From Brumimicrobium salinarum (GTDB lineage: Bacteria > Bacteroidota > Bacteroidia > Flavobacteriales_D > Crocinitomicaceae), in NCBI RefSeq assembly GCF_002844555.1, contig NZ_PJNI01000001.1:186001-250000 (forward strand): a DNA stretch of 64,000 nt. The letters run 5' to 3'. The position numbers and the translations under genes are program-made. The first letter of the stretch is position 1; every line of letters starts with the position of its first letter. Of the stretch, positions 20,943-29,220 are shown in pieces. The notes under the pieces were generated by a model, which worked only from the letters and a program-made list of their open reading frames with translations, was not told the DNA's origin and did not search any database.

Positions 20943-21800
20943 ATGAAGAAAAGAATAGATAAATCTTTAGCGTTTCGCGAAAAAGAATTCAACTTGAGAC
21001 CTTGGCAACTAAAGGTTCAGGAAGTTATTTATGGAACTTATACCAAAACGGGTAAAGCATTTGATATTATTCTATTAATTATAATTCTGCTTTCGGTAGT
21101 TGTTGTAATGCTGGAAAGTGTAAGCTATTTAAACTTAAAATACAGACTTACTTTCATTACTATAGAATGGATAGTAACCGGTTTATTTACCATCGAATAC
21201 ATCCTCAGAATTGTTAGTTTGAGAAAACCGCTTTCTTACATTTTCTCGTTCATGGGATTAGTTGATTTATTTTCGATTCTTCCTTCTTATTTGAGTTTAA
21301 TGGTTGATGGAACGGCAGCATTAATGATCCTTAGATCAATTCGATTCTTACGAATATTCAGAATATTGCGACTTTCTCGGTATATGTTAGGTGCGGACAT
21401 CTTGGGTGAAGCTTTAAAAAATAGTCGCCATAAGATTACTGTATTCCTGATATCAATGTTAACGATCGTAATTATTCTGGGGGGATTAATGTATGTCATT
21501 GAGCCTTCCGAGGCAGGATTTACGAGTATTCCAAGGTCGGTATATTGGGCAATTATAACAATTACAACTGTTGGATATGGCGATATTGCACCCGTGACTC
21601 CCTTAGGTCAGGCGGTCGCTTCCTTTATAATGTTATTTGGTTATGCGATAATAGCGGTTCCTACAGGAATAGTTTCCTCGGAATTCACGAACATTAAAAG
21701 TGAAGGAATGAAAGCTTTTGAGTGCCCAAATTGCGGTGAAAAAGACCATAAAAAAGCAGCAAAATTTTGTAGAAGTTGTGGATACGAGTTTAAGGATTAG
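20943..21800 (+). CDS. Voltage-gated-type potassium channel with C-terminal zinc ribbon
   Basis: The 285-residue protein has the six-helix ion-transport layout: S1 near 40-60, S2-S3 near 72-118, and a positively charged S4 (ILRSIRFLRIFRILRLSRY, about 128-146). The pore carries the potassium selectivity filter TVGYGD near 208-213, and the last helix follows. The last 25 residues are a CxxC...CxxC zinc ribbon (CPNCGEKDHKKAAKFCRSC) of the kind often found at the end of bacterial Kv-like channels. Transported ion: potassium, from the filter. Transcribed alone. Confidence 0.9.
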   Translation: MKKRIDKSLAFREKEFNLRPWQLKVQEVIYGTYTKTGKAFDIILLIIILLSVVVVMLESVSYLNLKYRLTFITIEWIVTGLFTIEYILRIVSLRKPLSYIFSFMGLVDLFSILPSYLSLMVDGTAALMILRSIRFLRIFRILRLSRYMLGADILGEALKNSRHKITVFLISMLTIVIILGGLMYVIEPSEAGFTSIPRSVYWAIITITTVGYGDIAPVTPLGQAVASFIMLFGYAIIAVPTGIVSSEFTNIKSEGMKAFECPNCGEKDHKKAAKFCRSCGYEFKD

Positions 21801-21819
21801 ACACTTTTTTAAATAAATC

Positions 21820-22772
21820 CTAAAAAAGAAACTTTACAATATTCAGTATAATTAAAGCATAAAAAAGAATATTAGGCAACCATTTATTCTTGACCTCTAA
21901 ATATGCAAACGGTAAAACAAACGGCAGAATAGCAGCACCAATCGTAAAGTAAAAATAGGTATCAAAAAATAGTAAAATAACAACACTCAAGCTAGCGGAA
22001 AATAGAAGCGCTATAAAAGTTACAGCAATTATTCTTTTAAATCTAATGGAACTTTTTAATCGGCGTTCAAGTATTTTTTTGTTAGCCAAGATTGCCAACA
22101 CAATAATTACAATATGTGGTAAGAGAATTAAAAATTCACCAAAACGAGAAAAATTAAGGGTTGAATCAAAGTCGAAGAATTCATCTATAAAATAAGGATT
22201 CACGAGCACTATCCACAAAAAGGGAAAAATAAGCGCAACTAATGGCAAAAGATATTCTCGAAAAACAAAAGGTCTAATCGTAAATAAACCAAACCAAATT
22301 ACAAAAATAAACAAGAAATATACTGGTAAAAAAGTAGCAGCAATCCCCAAGAAAAGTCCGCTTAAAAAAGTATGGTTACGCGCATCGTCGTTTTGTCGAA
22401 TGCTGAGCAACTGATTAAAAGCTAAAATGAAAAAAAGGTGTCCTAATAAATCTTCACCAAAACGTAAACTTATGGGAAAAAGAAAAACCAATAAAACATA
22501 AATTATACTTGGCAAATAATTGAATTTATCGTAGAACTCTAAACTATTAAAAACAAAATTCAATAAAATTGCATTAATACAAATAAAAACGATGGCTAAC
22601 AACTTGGAATAAAATGGAGGTAAAGCATTAAAATCAAGGTTCCATAAATTCTCTTGACCAATAGCGAGCATATTAAATGCGGGAAAAAGTAATCCATCAT
22701 CATGTGAAGCACTACAAAAACAGGTACAAGAATGAGTATAAAAGACTGGTTATTGGCAAAATACTTTATCAT
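21820..22772 (-). CDS. Polytopic membrane protein resembling DUF6427, with a probable frameshift near the N-terminus
   Basis: An open frame of 283 residues (from ATG 22671) has about eight hydrophobic helices and resembles Bacteroidota DUF6427 proteins. Upstream in another frame, an ATG at 22772 gives MIKYFANNQSFILILVPVF, a good first helix, up to a stretch of three C and five T (22681-22688). One extra base there joins the frames as DYFFPAFNMLAIGQENLW and gives 317 residues. Without it the protein would start late. The function is unknown. It is divergent from the small 22884 gene, as expected for the DUF6427/DUF6341 pair. Confidence 0.6.
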
Positions 22773-22856
22773 GTAATGGAATAGTTTTATAAATTACAAA
22801 TGTATCGAATTGAGTAGATAAATATAGGGTTTTTGGCGTTTCAATTATAAAAATCT

Positions 22857-22864
22857 TATATTTG
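22857..22864 (+). promoter_or_regulatory. -7 promoter box upstream of the small membrane protein
   Basis: TATATTTG matches TAnnTTTG 19 nt before the start codon at 22884. A TTG at 22833-22835 is 21 nt upstream, slightly long for the -33 spacing. Confidence 0.45.
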
Positions 22865-22883
22865 TAGCAATAATATAAATGTT

Positions 22884-23075
22884 ATGACTTATACAGAAAT
22901 AGTTGAAGCGACAGGTGACGGACTTTTATGGACGACAGAAATCTTGTTTGAAAATGTGGGAAACATTTTTAATTATGGTGTAATTGTATTAGGATTTGTA
23001 GGCTTATTTATTTGGCTTCGTTTACAAGCTAAATATAATAGAGAAGCAGCTAACAATCCTCAGAAATTCAAATAA
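22884..23075 (+). CDS. Small membrane protein resembling DUF6341
   Basis: Sixty-three residues: an acidic N-terminus with a first hydrophobic patch, one strong helix (about 31-46, YGVIVLGFVGLFIWLRL) and a polar tail ending NPQKFK. Short proteins of this kind next to DUF6427-like genes are conserved in Bacteroidota and have sometimes been misnamed uracil phosphoribosyltransferase. There is no such catalytic motif here. Function unknown; the neighbour suggests a shared membrane role. Confidence 0.55.
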   Translation: MTYTEIVEATGDGLLWTTEILFENVGNIFNYGVIVLGFVGLFIWLRLQAKYNREAANNPQKFK

Positions 23076-23109
23076 ACGCATACTAACAAACTGTAAACTA
23101 GCATCTATT

Positions 23110-24117
23110 CTAGTTTGTACGCGTTATTTGTTCAAGGACGTCCTCTACTTTTATAAGGTGAATATCTTCTAATTGTGGAGGTTTTTTTGTATCTGCTGTT
23201 AAAGCGATGCTATTTTTCCCAATTGGTGCCCATCTTCCTGGATGCATAGGCCTTAAATCTGTATATAAACCAATCGCCTTTATTCCCAAAACCGCTGCTA
23301 TATGTAACGGACCCGTACTACAAGCCACTAAAGCATCACATTGAGATATGAAGGTAATAAATTCGCCTAGGCTACTTCTACCAGAAATATCTATAATACT
23401 ATCATTATCAGGTAAAAACGAACGAAATTGTTTCCCTTCCTTTTCCGTACCAGAAAAATACACTGTATACTCTTTTGCAACTAATCTATGCGCCAATTCA
23501 ATATAATTTTCTATTGGCCATTCAACTGCAGACCCCTGTGATTTTGTGTGCAGAATTATCTTTTTTTGAGGTCTTTCAAGACATTTTTTTAAAAATCCAT
23601 TAAGAGACACCTTTGGTTTAAATTCAGTCATTAATTCCTTTATCTCATCTATACTCGGCAATTGATTGACTCCAGCATTCTCCAATAAAGAAAAGTTCAA
23701 TTGAGCTTCATGCTTATCTGATTTTTTCCGTGTGAAATTAGGGCGAACATTACAAGTAGTAAGGTGATATAATCGATGGGAAGTTCCAATTCTGAAAGGG
23801 ATTTTAGCCTTATTAGCTAGGCGAGCTAAATGTTTATTAGGGAAAACATGAATAAACACATCTACATCTCTCTCTGCTAAAAGCGTAGCTTGTTTTTCCA
23901 TAGAAAAAGCTTCCCATTCATTCAACTCAACAATATGGTCAATAAATGGAAAACATTGCAACACTTCAACGGTATAAGACTTACCTAGAAAAATAATTTT
24001 CGTATCCTCAAAATTTGCTTTTATCCAGCTACATATAGGTAGCGTTAGTATCACATCACCAATACTATCCGTTCTACTGATGAGAATTGTTTTTCGATTA
24101 AGATCAATTACCTTCAT
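23110..24117 (-). CDS. Glycosyltransferase family 9 (LPS heptosyltransferase type)
   Basis: Transfers a sugar to lipopolysaccharide core or related glycan from the inner leaflet. The 335-residue GT-B protein starts with ISRTDSIGDVILTLPICSWIK, the GT9 N-terminal signature. A late donor-site region near 270-290 reads ALVACSTGPLHIAAVLGIKAIGLY, matching ADP-heptose:LPS heptosyltransferases. The first 14 nt overlap the upstream GT2 gene, so the two form one unit. Confidence 0.87.
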   Translation of the reverse strand: MKVIDLNRKTILISRTDSIGDVILTLPICSWIKANFEDTKIIFLGKSYTVEVLQCFPFIDHIVELNEWEAFSMEKQATLLAERDVDVFIHVFPNKHLARLANKAKIPFRIGTSHRLYHLTTCNVRPNFTRKKSDKHEAQLNFSLLENAGVNQLPSIDEIKELMTEFKPKVSLNGFLKKCLERPQKKIILHTKSQGSAVEWPIENYIELAHRLVAKEYTVYFSGTEKEGKQFRSFLPDNDSIIDISGRSSLGEFITFISQCDALVACSTGPLHIAAVLGIKAIGLYTDLRPMHPGRWAPIGKNSIALTADTKKPPQLEDIHLIKVEDVLEQITRTN

Positions 24118-24865
24118 GTTGTAAACGAATTAATTCCTTGTATTTAAAAATATTTGATTGGGCAGAAATTCGAGCAATGTGAAATCCGGCCTTACCATCA
24201 AGAAAGCCAAGTTTTATAAAATACATTGCGACAAATCTACCAAAAGCAGAAATGTATGGCTTCAAAGGACCAACACGTTTTCCATTGGCGAACATTTTCT
24301 TTGCAGTTAATGCTGAATATTTGTCTGCCCTTTCCCTGTGCTCTTTGTGGTTATAATAGGAATAATGGAACAGATGTCCTTTCAACAATTGAGGAGAAGG
24401 GTTCCCATCAATAACAAGTTCTTCATGTACAAAAGCACCTTGCCATTCACTTTTCGATTTCGGGAAAACACGTGTTTTAACATCTGGATACCATCCTGAA
24501 TGTTTAATCCATTTACCACAATAATTTGTCAGCCGATTGACGGAATAAACCCCTACAAAGCCTTTTTCTTTTTGAATTAAAATTTGCTCTTGCAATTCCT
24601 TATCTGGCGCTTCATCAGCATCTACAGAAAATATATATTCGTGTGTGGCCAATTGATTCAAATAATTTTTAGCGTTGGCATATCCTTTCCATTCTCTTTG
24701 CACCAAGCGAACGCCCTTTTGTTTACACAATTCTACCGTTTGATCTGTTGAAAAAGAATCCAATACGATTATCTCATCTGAAACTGGGCGCAAAGCATCA
24801 ATACATCTTTCAATATTACGCTCCTCGTTGAAGGTGATAATTGTAGACGATAACTTCTTGTTCAT
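24104..24865 (-). CDS. Glycosyltransferase family 2, LPS core type (WaaE/KdtX-like)
   Basis: The 253-residue GT-A protein has the family-2 start (STIITFNEERNIERCIDAL) and the nucleotide-sugar DxD region VDADEAPD near 87. It continues YAN..NYLNQLATHEYIF and the WaaE-type EWQGAFVHEEL, so it probably adds glucose or a similar sugar to the inner core. It overlaps the GT9 gene by 14 nt. Confidence 0.85.
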   Translation of the reverse strand: MNKKLSSTIITFNEERNIERCIDALRPVSDEIIVLDSFSTDQTVELCKQKGVRLVQREWKGYANAKNYLNQLATHEYIFSVDADEAPDKELQEQILIQKEKGFVGVYSVNRLTNYCGKWIKHSGWYPDVKTRVFPKSKSEWQGAFVHEELVIDGNPSPQLLKGHLFHYSYYNHKEHRERADKYSALTAKKMFANGKRVGPLKPYISAFGRFVAMYFIKLGFLDGKAGFHIARISAQSNIFKYKELIRLQHEGN

Positions 24866-24904
24866 TATAAACGAGTTTAGCCCACAAAGTTAAATGAAAT
24901 TCAA

Positions 24905-24940
24905 TAAGAAAAGCTGCACCTTTATGGTACAGCTTTAATT
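24905..24940 (-). terminator. Probable terminator downstream of the peptide-binding lipoprotein gene
   Basis: Arms AAGCTGCACC (24911-24920) and GGTACAGCTT (24926-24935) pair with one mismatch around a 5-nt loop. A T-rich tract follows on the minus strand. It lies between the GT2 and the lipoprotein gene, on the correct side to stop transcripts of the latter. Confidence 0.6.
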
Positions 24941-24976
24941 TTTTCTCTTTTGCAAGCTGAGAGGTTTAATTTGTTA

Positions 24977-26680
24977 TTAATTAATTTCTTTTATAAATAT
25001 ACGAGAAAAATCTAATTGTTCAACCTCATTGGTAACAAATTTTCTAACTTTTAAGTTGACCATCGTTACAAAATCATCGGTAACTAGCGGCATTACTGCG
25101 GCATCGTCGATTAATATTTGGTCGCATTTTGCAAACAATTTCATTCTTTCCTCCTCATTTGTTTCGGCTAACGCTGATTCAAAAGTTTTATCGAACTCAT
25201 CATTTTTATATTTAAAAGGGTTAATGGTTGTGCTTCCATGATCGATATTACCACTATAAAACAAGTTTAAGAAGTTCTCTGGATCTGGATAATCGGCAAC
25301 CCAACCTGAACGCCAGAAAATAGCGTCTCCAGACTGTATTTTTTCTTCACGTTCATTAAATTCAACTAATTCAATCTCTATGTCTACTCCTAAATTTTCT
25401 TTTAAAGCTGATTTAACTGCTTGAGCGAGTTTATGACCTCCAGAGCCTTCGAGCGCATTTACATACACAGCAACTTTTGGAAAATTCTTCCCGTTGGGAT
25501 AGCCTGCTTTCTTCATTAACTCTTGAGCGGCCGCTACATCATAGGAATATCCGTTCACATCATTTATTGGATAACCCTTCATTTTAGGAACGAATCCATT
25601 CAAAGTAGGCCAACCTTCACCTGATAAATAGTTATCTATAATTGACTTTCTATCAACAGCCATATTGAAAGCTCGACGCACTTCTTTTTTAGAAAAAACT
25701 TCACTTTCATGTGCAAAACCATAGTAAGTAATACTCATACTTGCTTTTGAATCTACAATATGCTTCACGTTTTCACCAAGTTGCGCTTCGTTTAATGTAC
25801 CTAAAACATTTTCAACTTCTTCTACAGGGATGTCCAAAACTAAATCAATTTTCTCTTCTCTAAAAGAAAGTAATTCATCTGTTTTATCTTTACTGTAAGT
25901 CATTGTAACCGTTTCTAAAAATGGCAATGGGTTTCCAAAGTCATCTTTATCCCAGTAATTGTTATTTCTTTTTAAAACGATTTTATCATCTTGAAAAACA
26001 TCCAATTTAAACGCTCCTGTTCCAACAGCGTGTTTTTTAAAATCTTCTCCATATTTTTCGATAGCCTCTTTGGGGAACACAGCTAAACCACTATGTGTTA
26101 GTACTTTTTTGAATCCTGAGAAAGGCTTTTCTAACTCTATTTCTAAAGTTAATGAATCAACAACTCTTAAACCTTCCACGTGATCAACTTTGCCTTCATA
26201 ATAATCAGCAGCTCCTAAGATTTTGTCCTTAACCAAATAAGCCAAGTCGTTATTCTCACTATTAGAGCATGCAAGTTCAAACACATATTTGAAGTCATTT
26301 GCCGTTACTTTTCTTCCTTTTCCGTTTTCAAAGCACGGATCATCGTGGAAAAAAACATCATCTCTTAAATGAAAAGTAAATAAGGTAGATGTTTCATTTA
26401 CCTCTGTCTTTTTTGCCAAAGCAGGAACCAAATCGGTACTTGATGCATCTATTTTTAATAATCCTTCATAAATCTGCATCACAATTCGAGTGGAATAAAC
26501 ATCCGTACTTTCTAAAGGGTGCAGTGAATTAACCTTTTCATTCGACATGAATCTGAAATTGCCTCCGTACCTAACACCACCCTTGGCGGTAATAACTCCT
26601 TCGGCATCTGGAGTAGACTGATCTTTACAGCTGAAAAACAGGATAGTAAGAATTAGTAAAGCAAATAGTTTATTAGACAT
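24977..26680 (-). CDS. Oligopeptide ABC transporter substrate-binding lipoprotein (SBP family 5)
   Basis: Periplasm-facing lipoprotein that captures peptides for import. Started at the ATG at 26680 it has 567 residues with a lipobox SFF-type end at Cys18 (LTILFFSCKD). An earlier ATG at 26749 would put a long hydrophobic stretch before the signal and is unlikely. SBP5 landmarks follow: a GGxxR start (GGNFRFMSN), the AxxTEVNETSTLFTFHLRDDVFFHD segment, and PFSGFKKVLTH. No permease or ATPase genes are adjacent, so it is an orphan here, as is frequent in Bacteroidota. Confidence 0.88.
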   Translation of the reverse strand: MSNKLFALLILTILFFSCKDQSTPDAEGVITAKGGVRYGGNFRFMSNEKVNSLHPLESTDVYSTRIVMQIYEGLLKIDASSTDLVPALAKKTEVNETSTLFTFHLRDDVFFHDDPCFENGKGRKVTANDFKYVFELACSNSENNDLAYLVKDKILGAADYYEGKVDHVEGLRVVDSLTLEIELEKPFSGFKKVLTHSGLAVFPKEAIEKYGEDFKKHAVGTGAFKLDVFQDDKIVLKRNNNYWDKDDFGNPLPFLETVTMTYSKDKTDELLSFREEKIDLVLDIPVEEVENVLGTLNEAQLGENVKHIVDSKASMSITYYGFAHESEVFSKKEVRRAFNMAVDRKSIIDNYLSGEGWPTLNGFVPKMKGYPINDVNGYSYDVAAAQELMKKAGYPNGKNFPKVAVYVNALEGSGGHKLAQAVKSALKENLGVDIEIELVEFNEREEKIQSGDAIFWRSGWVADYPDPENFLNLFYSGNIDHGSTTINPFKYKNDEFDKTFESALAETNEEERMKLFAKCDQILIDDAAVMPLVTDDFVTMVNLKVRKFVTNEVEQLDFSRIFIKEIN

Positions 26681-26708
26681 AACGTGTAGATTTTCATGAG
26701 CGTTGCAC

Positions 26709-26716
26709 AAATATAG
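26709..26716 (-). promoter_or_regulatory. -7 box upstream of the peptide-binding lipoprotein
   Basis: TATATTTG on the minus strand, about 28 nt before the ATG at 26680. No well-spaced -33 TTG was found. It supports the downstream ATG because the upstream ATG lies before this box. Confidence 0.4.
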
Positions 26717-26780
26717 AAATTTGACCCAATATATGCACGACAATAGCAAGTAAATATTATCTATTTCATATAAGTTTCAA

Positions 26781-27752
26781 TTAATACCCAAGTTCTCTTC
26801 TCACACGATACAAGGTTTTATGGGCAATTTTTCTGGCTTTTTCTGCTCCTTGACTTAAAATTGCATCAATTTCATCTTTGTTTTCCATAAAATAAGTAAA
26901 ACGCTCTCTTTGTTCCTTAAATTTTGTAATTATTAAATCGTAAAGCGCTTGTTTCGCATGTCCATATCCAAAATTCCCTCCTTTATACTGATTTGCTAAA
27001 GTAACTGCTTCTTCTTTTGTCGCCAACAATTTATAAATGGCAAATACATTACAAGTTTCAGGATCTTTTGGCTCTTCCATAGGCGTACTGTCCGTCTCAA
27101 TCTTCATTACTTGTTTGCGCAATTGTTTATCAGAAAGAAAAATATTAATATAATTATTTCTTGATTTACTCATTTTTCCACCATCAGTTCCTGGAATTAA
27201 TTGCGTGTTCTCCTCCACCTTAGCTTCGGGAATTACAAGTAGCTCCTTTTTTGTGCTCAGGTTTAATTTTTGAGCTACGTCTCTAGTCATTTCGATATGT
27301 TGCATTTGATCTTTTCCTACAGGAACTTCATCTGCGTCGTATAATAAAATATCTGCAGCCATTAACATTGGATAGTTAAATAGCCCTGCATTGATATCCT
27401 CCGTTCTTCCTGCTTTATCTTTAAAAGAGTGTGCCAACGTTAGCCGTTGATATTGGAAATGACACATTAAATACCAAGCCAATTCTGTTACTTCAGGAAC
27501 ATCACTTTGTCGATAGAAAACTGTTTTTTCTGGATTTAAACCAAAAGCCAACCATGCCGCGGCTACTCCATACGTATTCCCCTTTAAAGTTTCTCCATCT
27601 TTAATGGAGGTTAAAGAATGTAAATCGGCAATAAACAAGAAAGATTCATTACCACTTGAATTTGACATGTTTATAGCAGGCATAATAGCTCCCAATAAAT
27701 TACCTAAATGCGGAACGCCTGTACTTTGAATTCCAGTTAAAACTCGTGCCAT
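26781..27752 (-). CDS. trpS: Tryptophan-tRNA ligase
   Basis: Class I aminoacyl-tRNA synthetase charging tRNA-Trp. The 323 residues match bacterial TrpS. The HIGH-type motif is PHLGN (residues 14-18) after MARVLTGIQSTG, and the KMSKS motif lies near 193-197 (GGKMSKSRNNYI). Other landmarks are the FLFIADLHSLT and QYQRLTLAHSFKDK segments. It is divergent from plsC. Confidence 0.95.
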   Translation of the reverse strand: MARVLTGIQSTGVPHLGNLLGAIMPAINMSNSSGNESFLFIADLHSLTSIKDGETLKGNTYGVAAAWLAFGLNPEKTVFYRQSDVPEVTELAWYLMCHFQYQRLTLAHSFKDKAGRTEDINAGLFNYPMLMAADILLYDADEVPVGKDQMQHIEMTRDVAQKLNLSTKKELLVIPEAKVEENTQLIPGTDGGKMSKSRNNYINIFLSDKQLRKQVMKIETDSTPMEEPKDPETCNVFAIYKLLATKEEAVTLANQYKGGNFGYGHAKQALYDLIITKFKEQRERFTYFMENKDEIDAILSQGAEKARKIAHKTLYRVRRELGY

Positions 27753-27803
27753 GTTAATTTTATGTTTTATTTGATTAAAATGAATTACAAAAATAAACTT
27801 TTG

Positions 27804-27833
27804 TTGAAGACTTCGACAAAATATATATATTTG
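27804..27833 (+). promoter_or_regulatory. Bacteroidota-type promoter for plsC
   Basis: TTG at 27804-27806, 19 nt, then TATATTTG at 27826-27833. Exact consensus spacing. It lies inside the longer open frame starting at 27762, so it argues that translation starts at the ATG at 27852. Confidence 0.7.
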
Positions 27834-27851
27834 GTGCGCATAATAAAGAGA

Positions 27852-28598
27852 ATGAAATACATAACAGGGACGTTATATTACTTGTGGAAAATTTATATTG
27901 GGATTGCCTTTGCATTCACCCTAGTCATTTTCTATCCAATTTTACTTTTCTTTATTTACAATTCTTCTTTAAAACAATTTACTTTTAGGGTTAACATTTG
28001 TTGGTCGAGATGTATGCGTATTTTATGTTTTTACGCAGTGGAGGAAACTTTTGAAGATGCTAAAATAAAAGGTCCATTTGTTTTAGTGGCCAATCACAGC
28101 TCTTATTTAGACATATTTTTACTTTACAGTATTTTACCGCATCATCAGTTTCTTTTTATGGGAAAAAGTGAAATTCTTAAATATCCACTGGTCAAAACCT
28201 TTTTTAAAGGACTTAATATTCCCGTAGATCGAAGTAGTTCAATTAAATCTGCGAGAGCTTTCATTCAGGCAAGAAAAGAAATTAACAAGAATTGGAGCAT
28301 TGTAATTTTTCCAGAAGGAGGAATACCGGATGACGCTCCTCAACTTGCGCCTTTTAAAAGTGGTGCATTTCAATTAGCTCAAGCAGCCAAATGTCCTATT
28401 CTTCCCATCACTTTTATTAACCATTACTATTTATTTTCAGATCCAGATACATTTTGTGCTCCGGCAAAACCAGGATTAGCAAAAGTCCATATTCATTGCA
28501 TGATAAGCGCTCATGAAGTAGTTGAAAGTGATGTTGAAACGTTAAAAGAAAAAACATATCGTTTAATCAAATCGCAATTACCACAAAAGAATGCTTAA
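27852..28598 (+). CDS. plsC: 1-acyl-sn-glycerol-3-phosphate acyltransferase
   Basis: Second acylation step of phospholipid synthesis, at the inner membrane. From the ATG at 27852 it has 248 residues (an in-frame frame opens at 27762 but carries the promoter inside it). A membrane helix lies near 15-35. The catalytic HxxxxD is NHSSYLD near 82-87, and FPEGG near 153-157 completes the acyltransferase motif. VDRSSSIKSARAF is the phosphate-binding region. It is followed closely by gatC. Confidence 0.88.
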   Translation: MKYITGTLYYLWKIYIGIAFAFTLVIFYPILLFFIYNSSLKQFTFRVNICWSRCMRILCFYAVEETFEDAKIKGPFVLVANHSSYLDIFLLYSILPHHQFLFMGKSEILKYPLVKTFFKGLNIPVDRSSSIKSARAFIQARKEINKNWSIVIFPEGGIPDDAPQLAPFKSGAFQLAQAAKCPILPITFINHYYLFSDPDTFCAPAKPGLAKVHIHCMISAHEVVESDVETLKEKTYRLIKSQLPQKNA

Positions 28599-28623
28599 AT
28601 TTGCATGTATAATGAAATGAATC

Positions 28624-28923
28624 ATGGAAATAAAAGACGAATTAATTGATCACATTGCACATTTAGCCCGACTTTCCTTTACAGGAGCCGACAAAACTGC
28701 CATAAAGAAAGACCTAGGTAATATTGTTGACTTTATGGGTCAGCTTAATGCAATAGATACTAAAAACGTAGAACCGCTTATTTATATGTCTGAAGAAATC
28801 AATGTGCTTAGGTCAGATGTTCCAAAACAAGACATTAGCCATGAAGAAATCTTAAAAAATGCACCTAAGAAAGATTCAGATTATTTTAGAATTCCAAAAG
28901 TATTGGATAAAACCATAGATTAA
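28624..28923 (+). CDS. gatC: Aspartyl/glutamyl-tRNA amidotransferase subunit C
   Basis: Small subunit of GatCAB, which makes Gln-tRNA(Gln) or Asn-tRNA(Asn) by transamidation. The 99 residues are the typical length. Motifs are HIAHLARLSFTGADK near the start and the C-terminal DYFRIPKVLDKTID, which matches bacterial GatC endings. gatA and gatB are elsewhere, as is usual in Bacteroidota. Its stop overlaps the next start by one base (TAATG). Confidence 0.88.
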   Translation: MEIKDELIDHIAHLARLSFTGADKTAIKKDLGNIVDFMGQLNAIDTKNVEPLIYMSEEINVLRSDVPKQDISHEEILKNAPKKDSDYFRIPKVLDKTID

Positions 28924-29198
28924 TGCGACACTTATTTTTCTTATTTCTTACTGTTACTTTATTTTCATGCAACAACAATAATGCGCTATGTGATTGTGTT
29001 GAAGCTGGAGAAGAAGTCAATAGAATTTCGGCGTCATTTTTTGACCGTACGCCAACACAAGCAGGAAAAGACAGTTTAGTGCAAGCTAAAAAACACAGAG
29101 ACGAAATTTGTGCGCCTTTCCAAGAAATGATGCCCAAGGAGCTACATAAAAAAGCTGCAGAATGTGAGAGCTTAGAATTTACAGGCGAATTGAAATAA
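28923..29198 (+). CDS. Small lipoprotein, unknown
   Basis: Ninety-one residues with a lipoprotein signal ending at Cys16 (TVTLFSCNNNN). The mature part is short, mostly helical and charged, with three further Cys (CDC at about 23-25, then Cys59 and Cys77 regions) that could form disulfides. Translationally coupled to gatC. No family is recognised. Confidence 0.6.
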   Translation: MRHLFFLFLTVTLFSCNNNNALCDCVEAGEEVNRISASFFDRTPTQAGKDSLVQAKKHRDEICAPFQEMMPKELHKKAAECESLEFTGELK

Positions 29199-29220
29199 TC
29201 AACAACAATACGTTTTTCTC

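Noticed and set aside
26681-26749. Upstream start of the peptide-binding lipoprotein
   Set aside because: It would place 23 extra residues before the lipoprotein signal and start upstream of the -7 promoter box.
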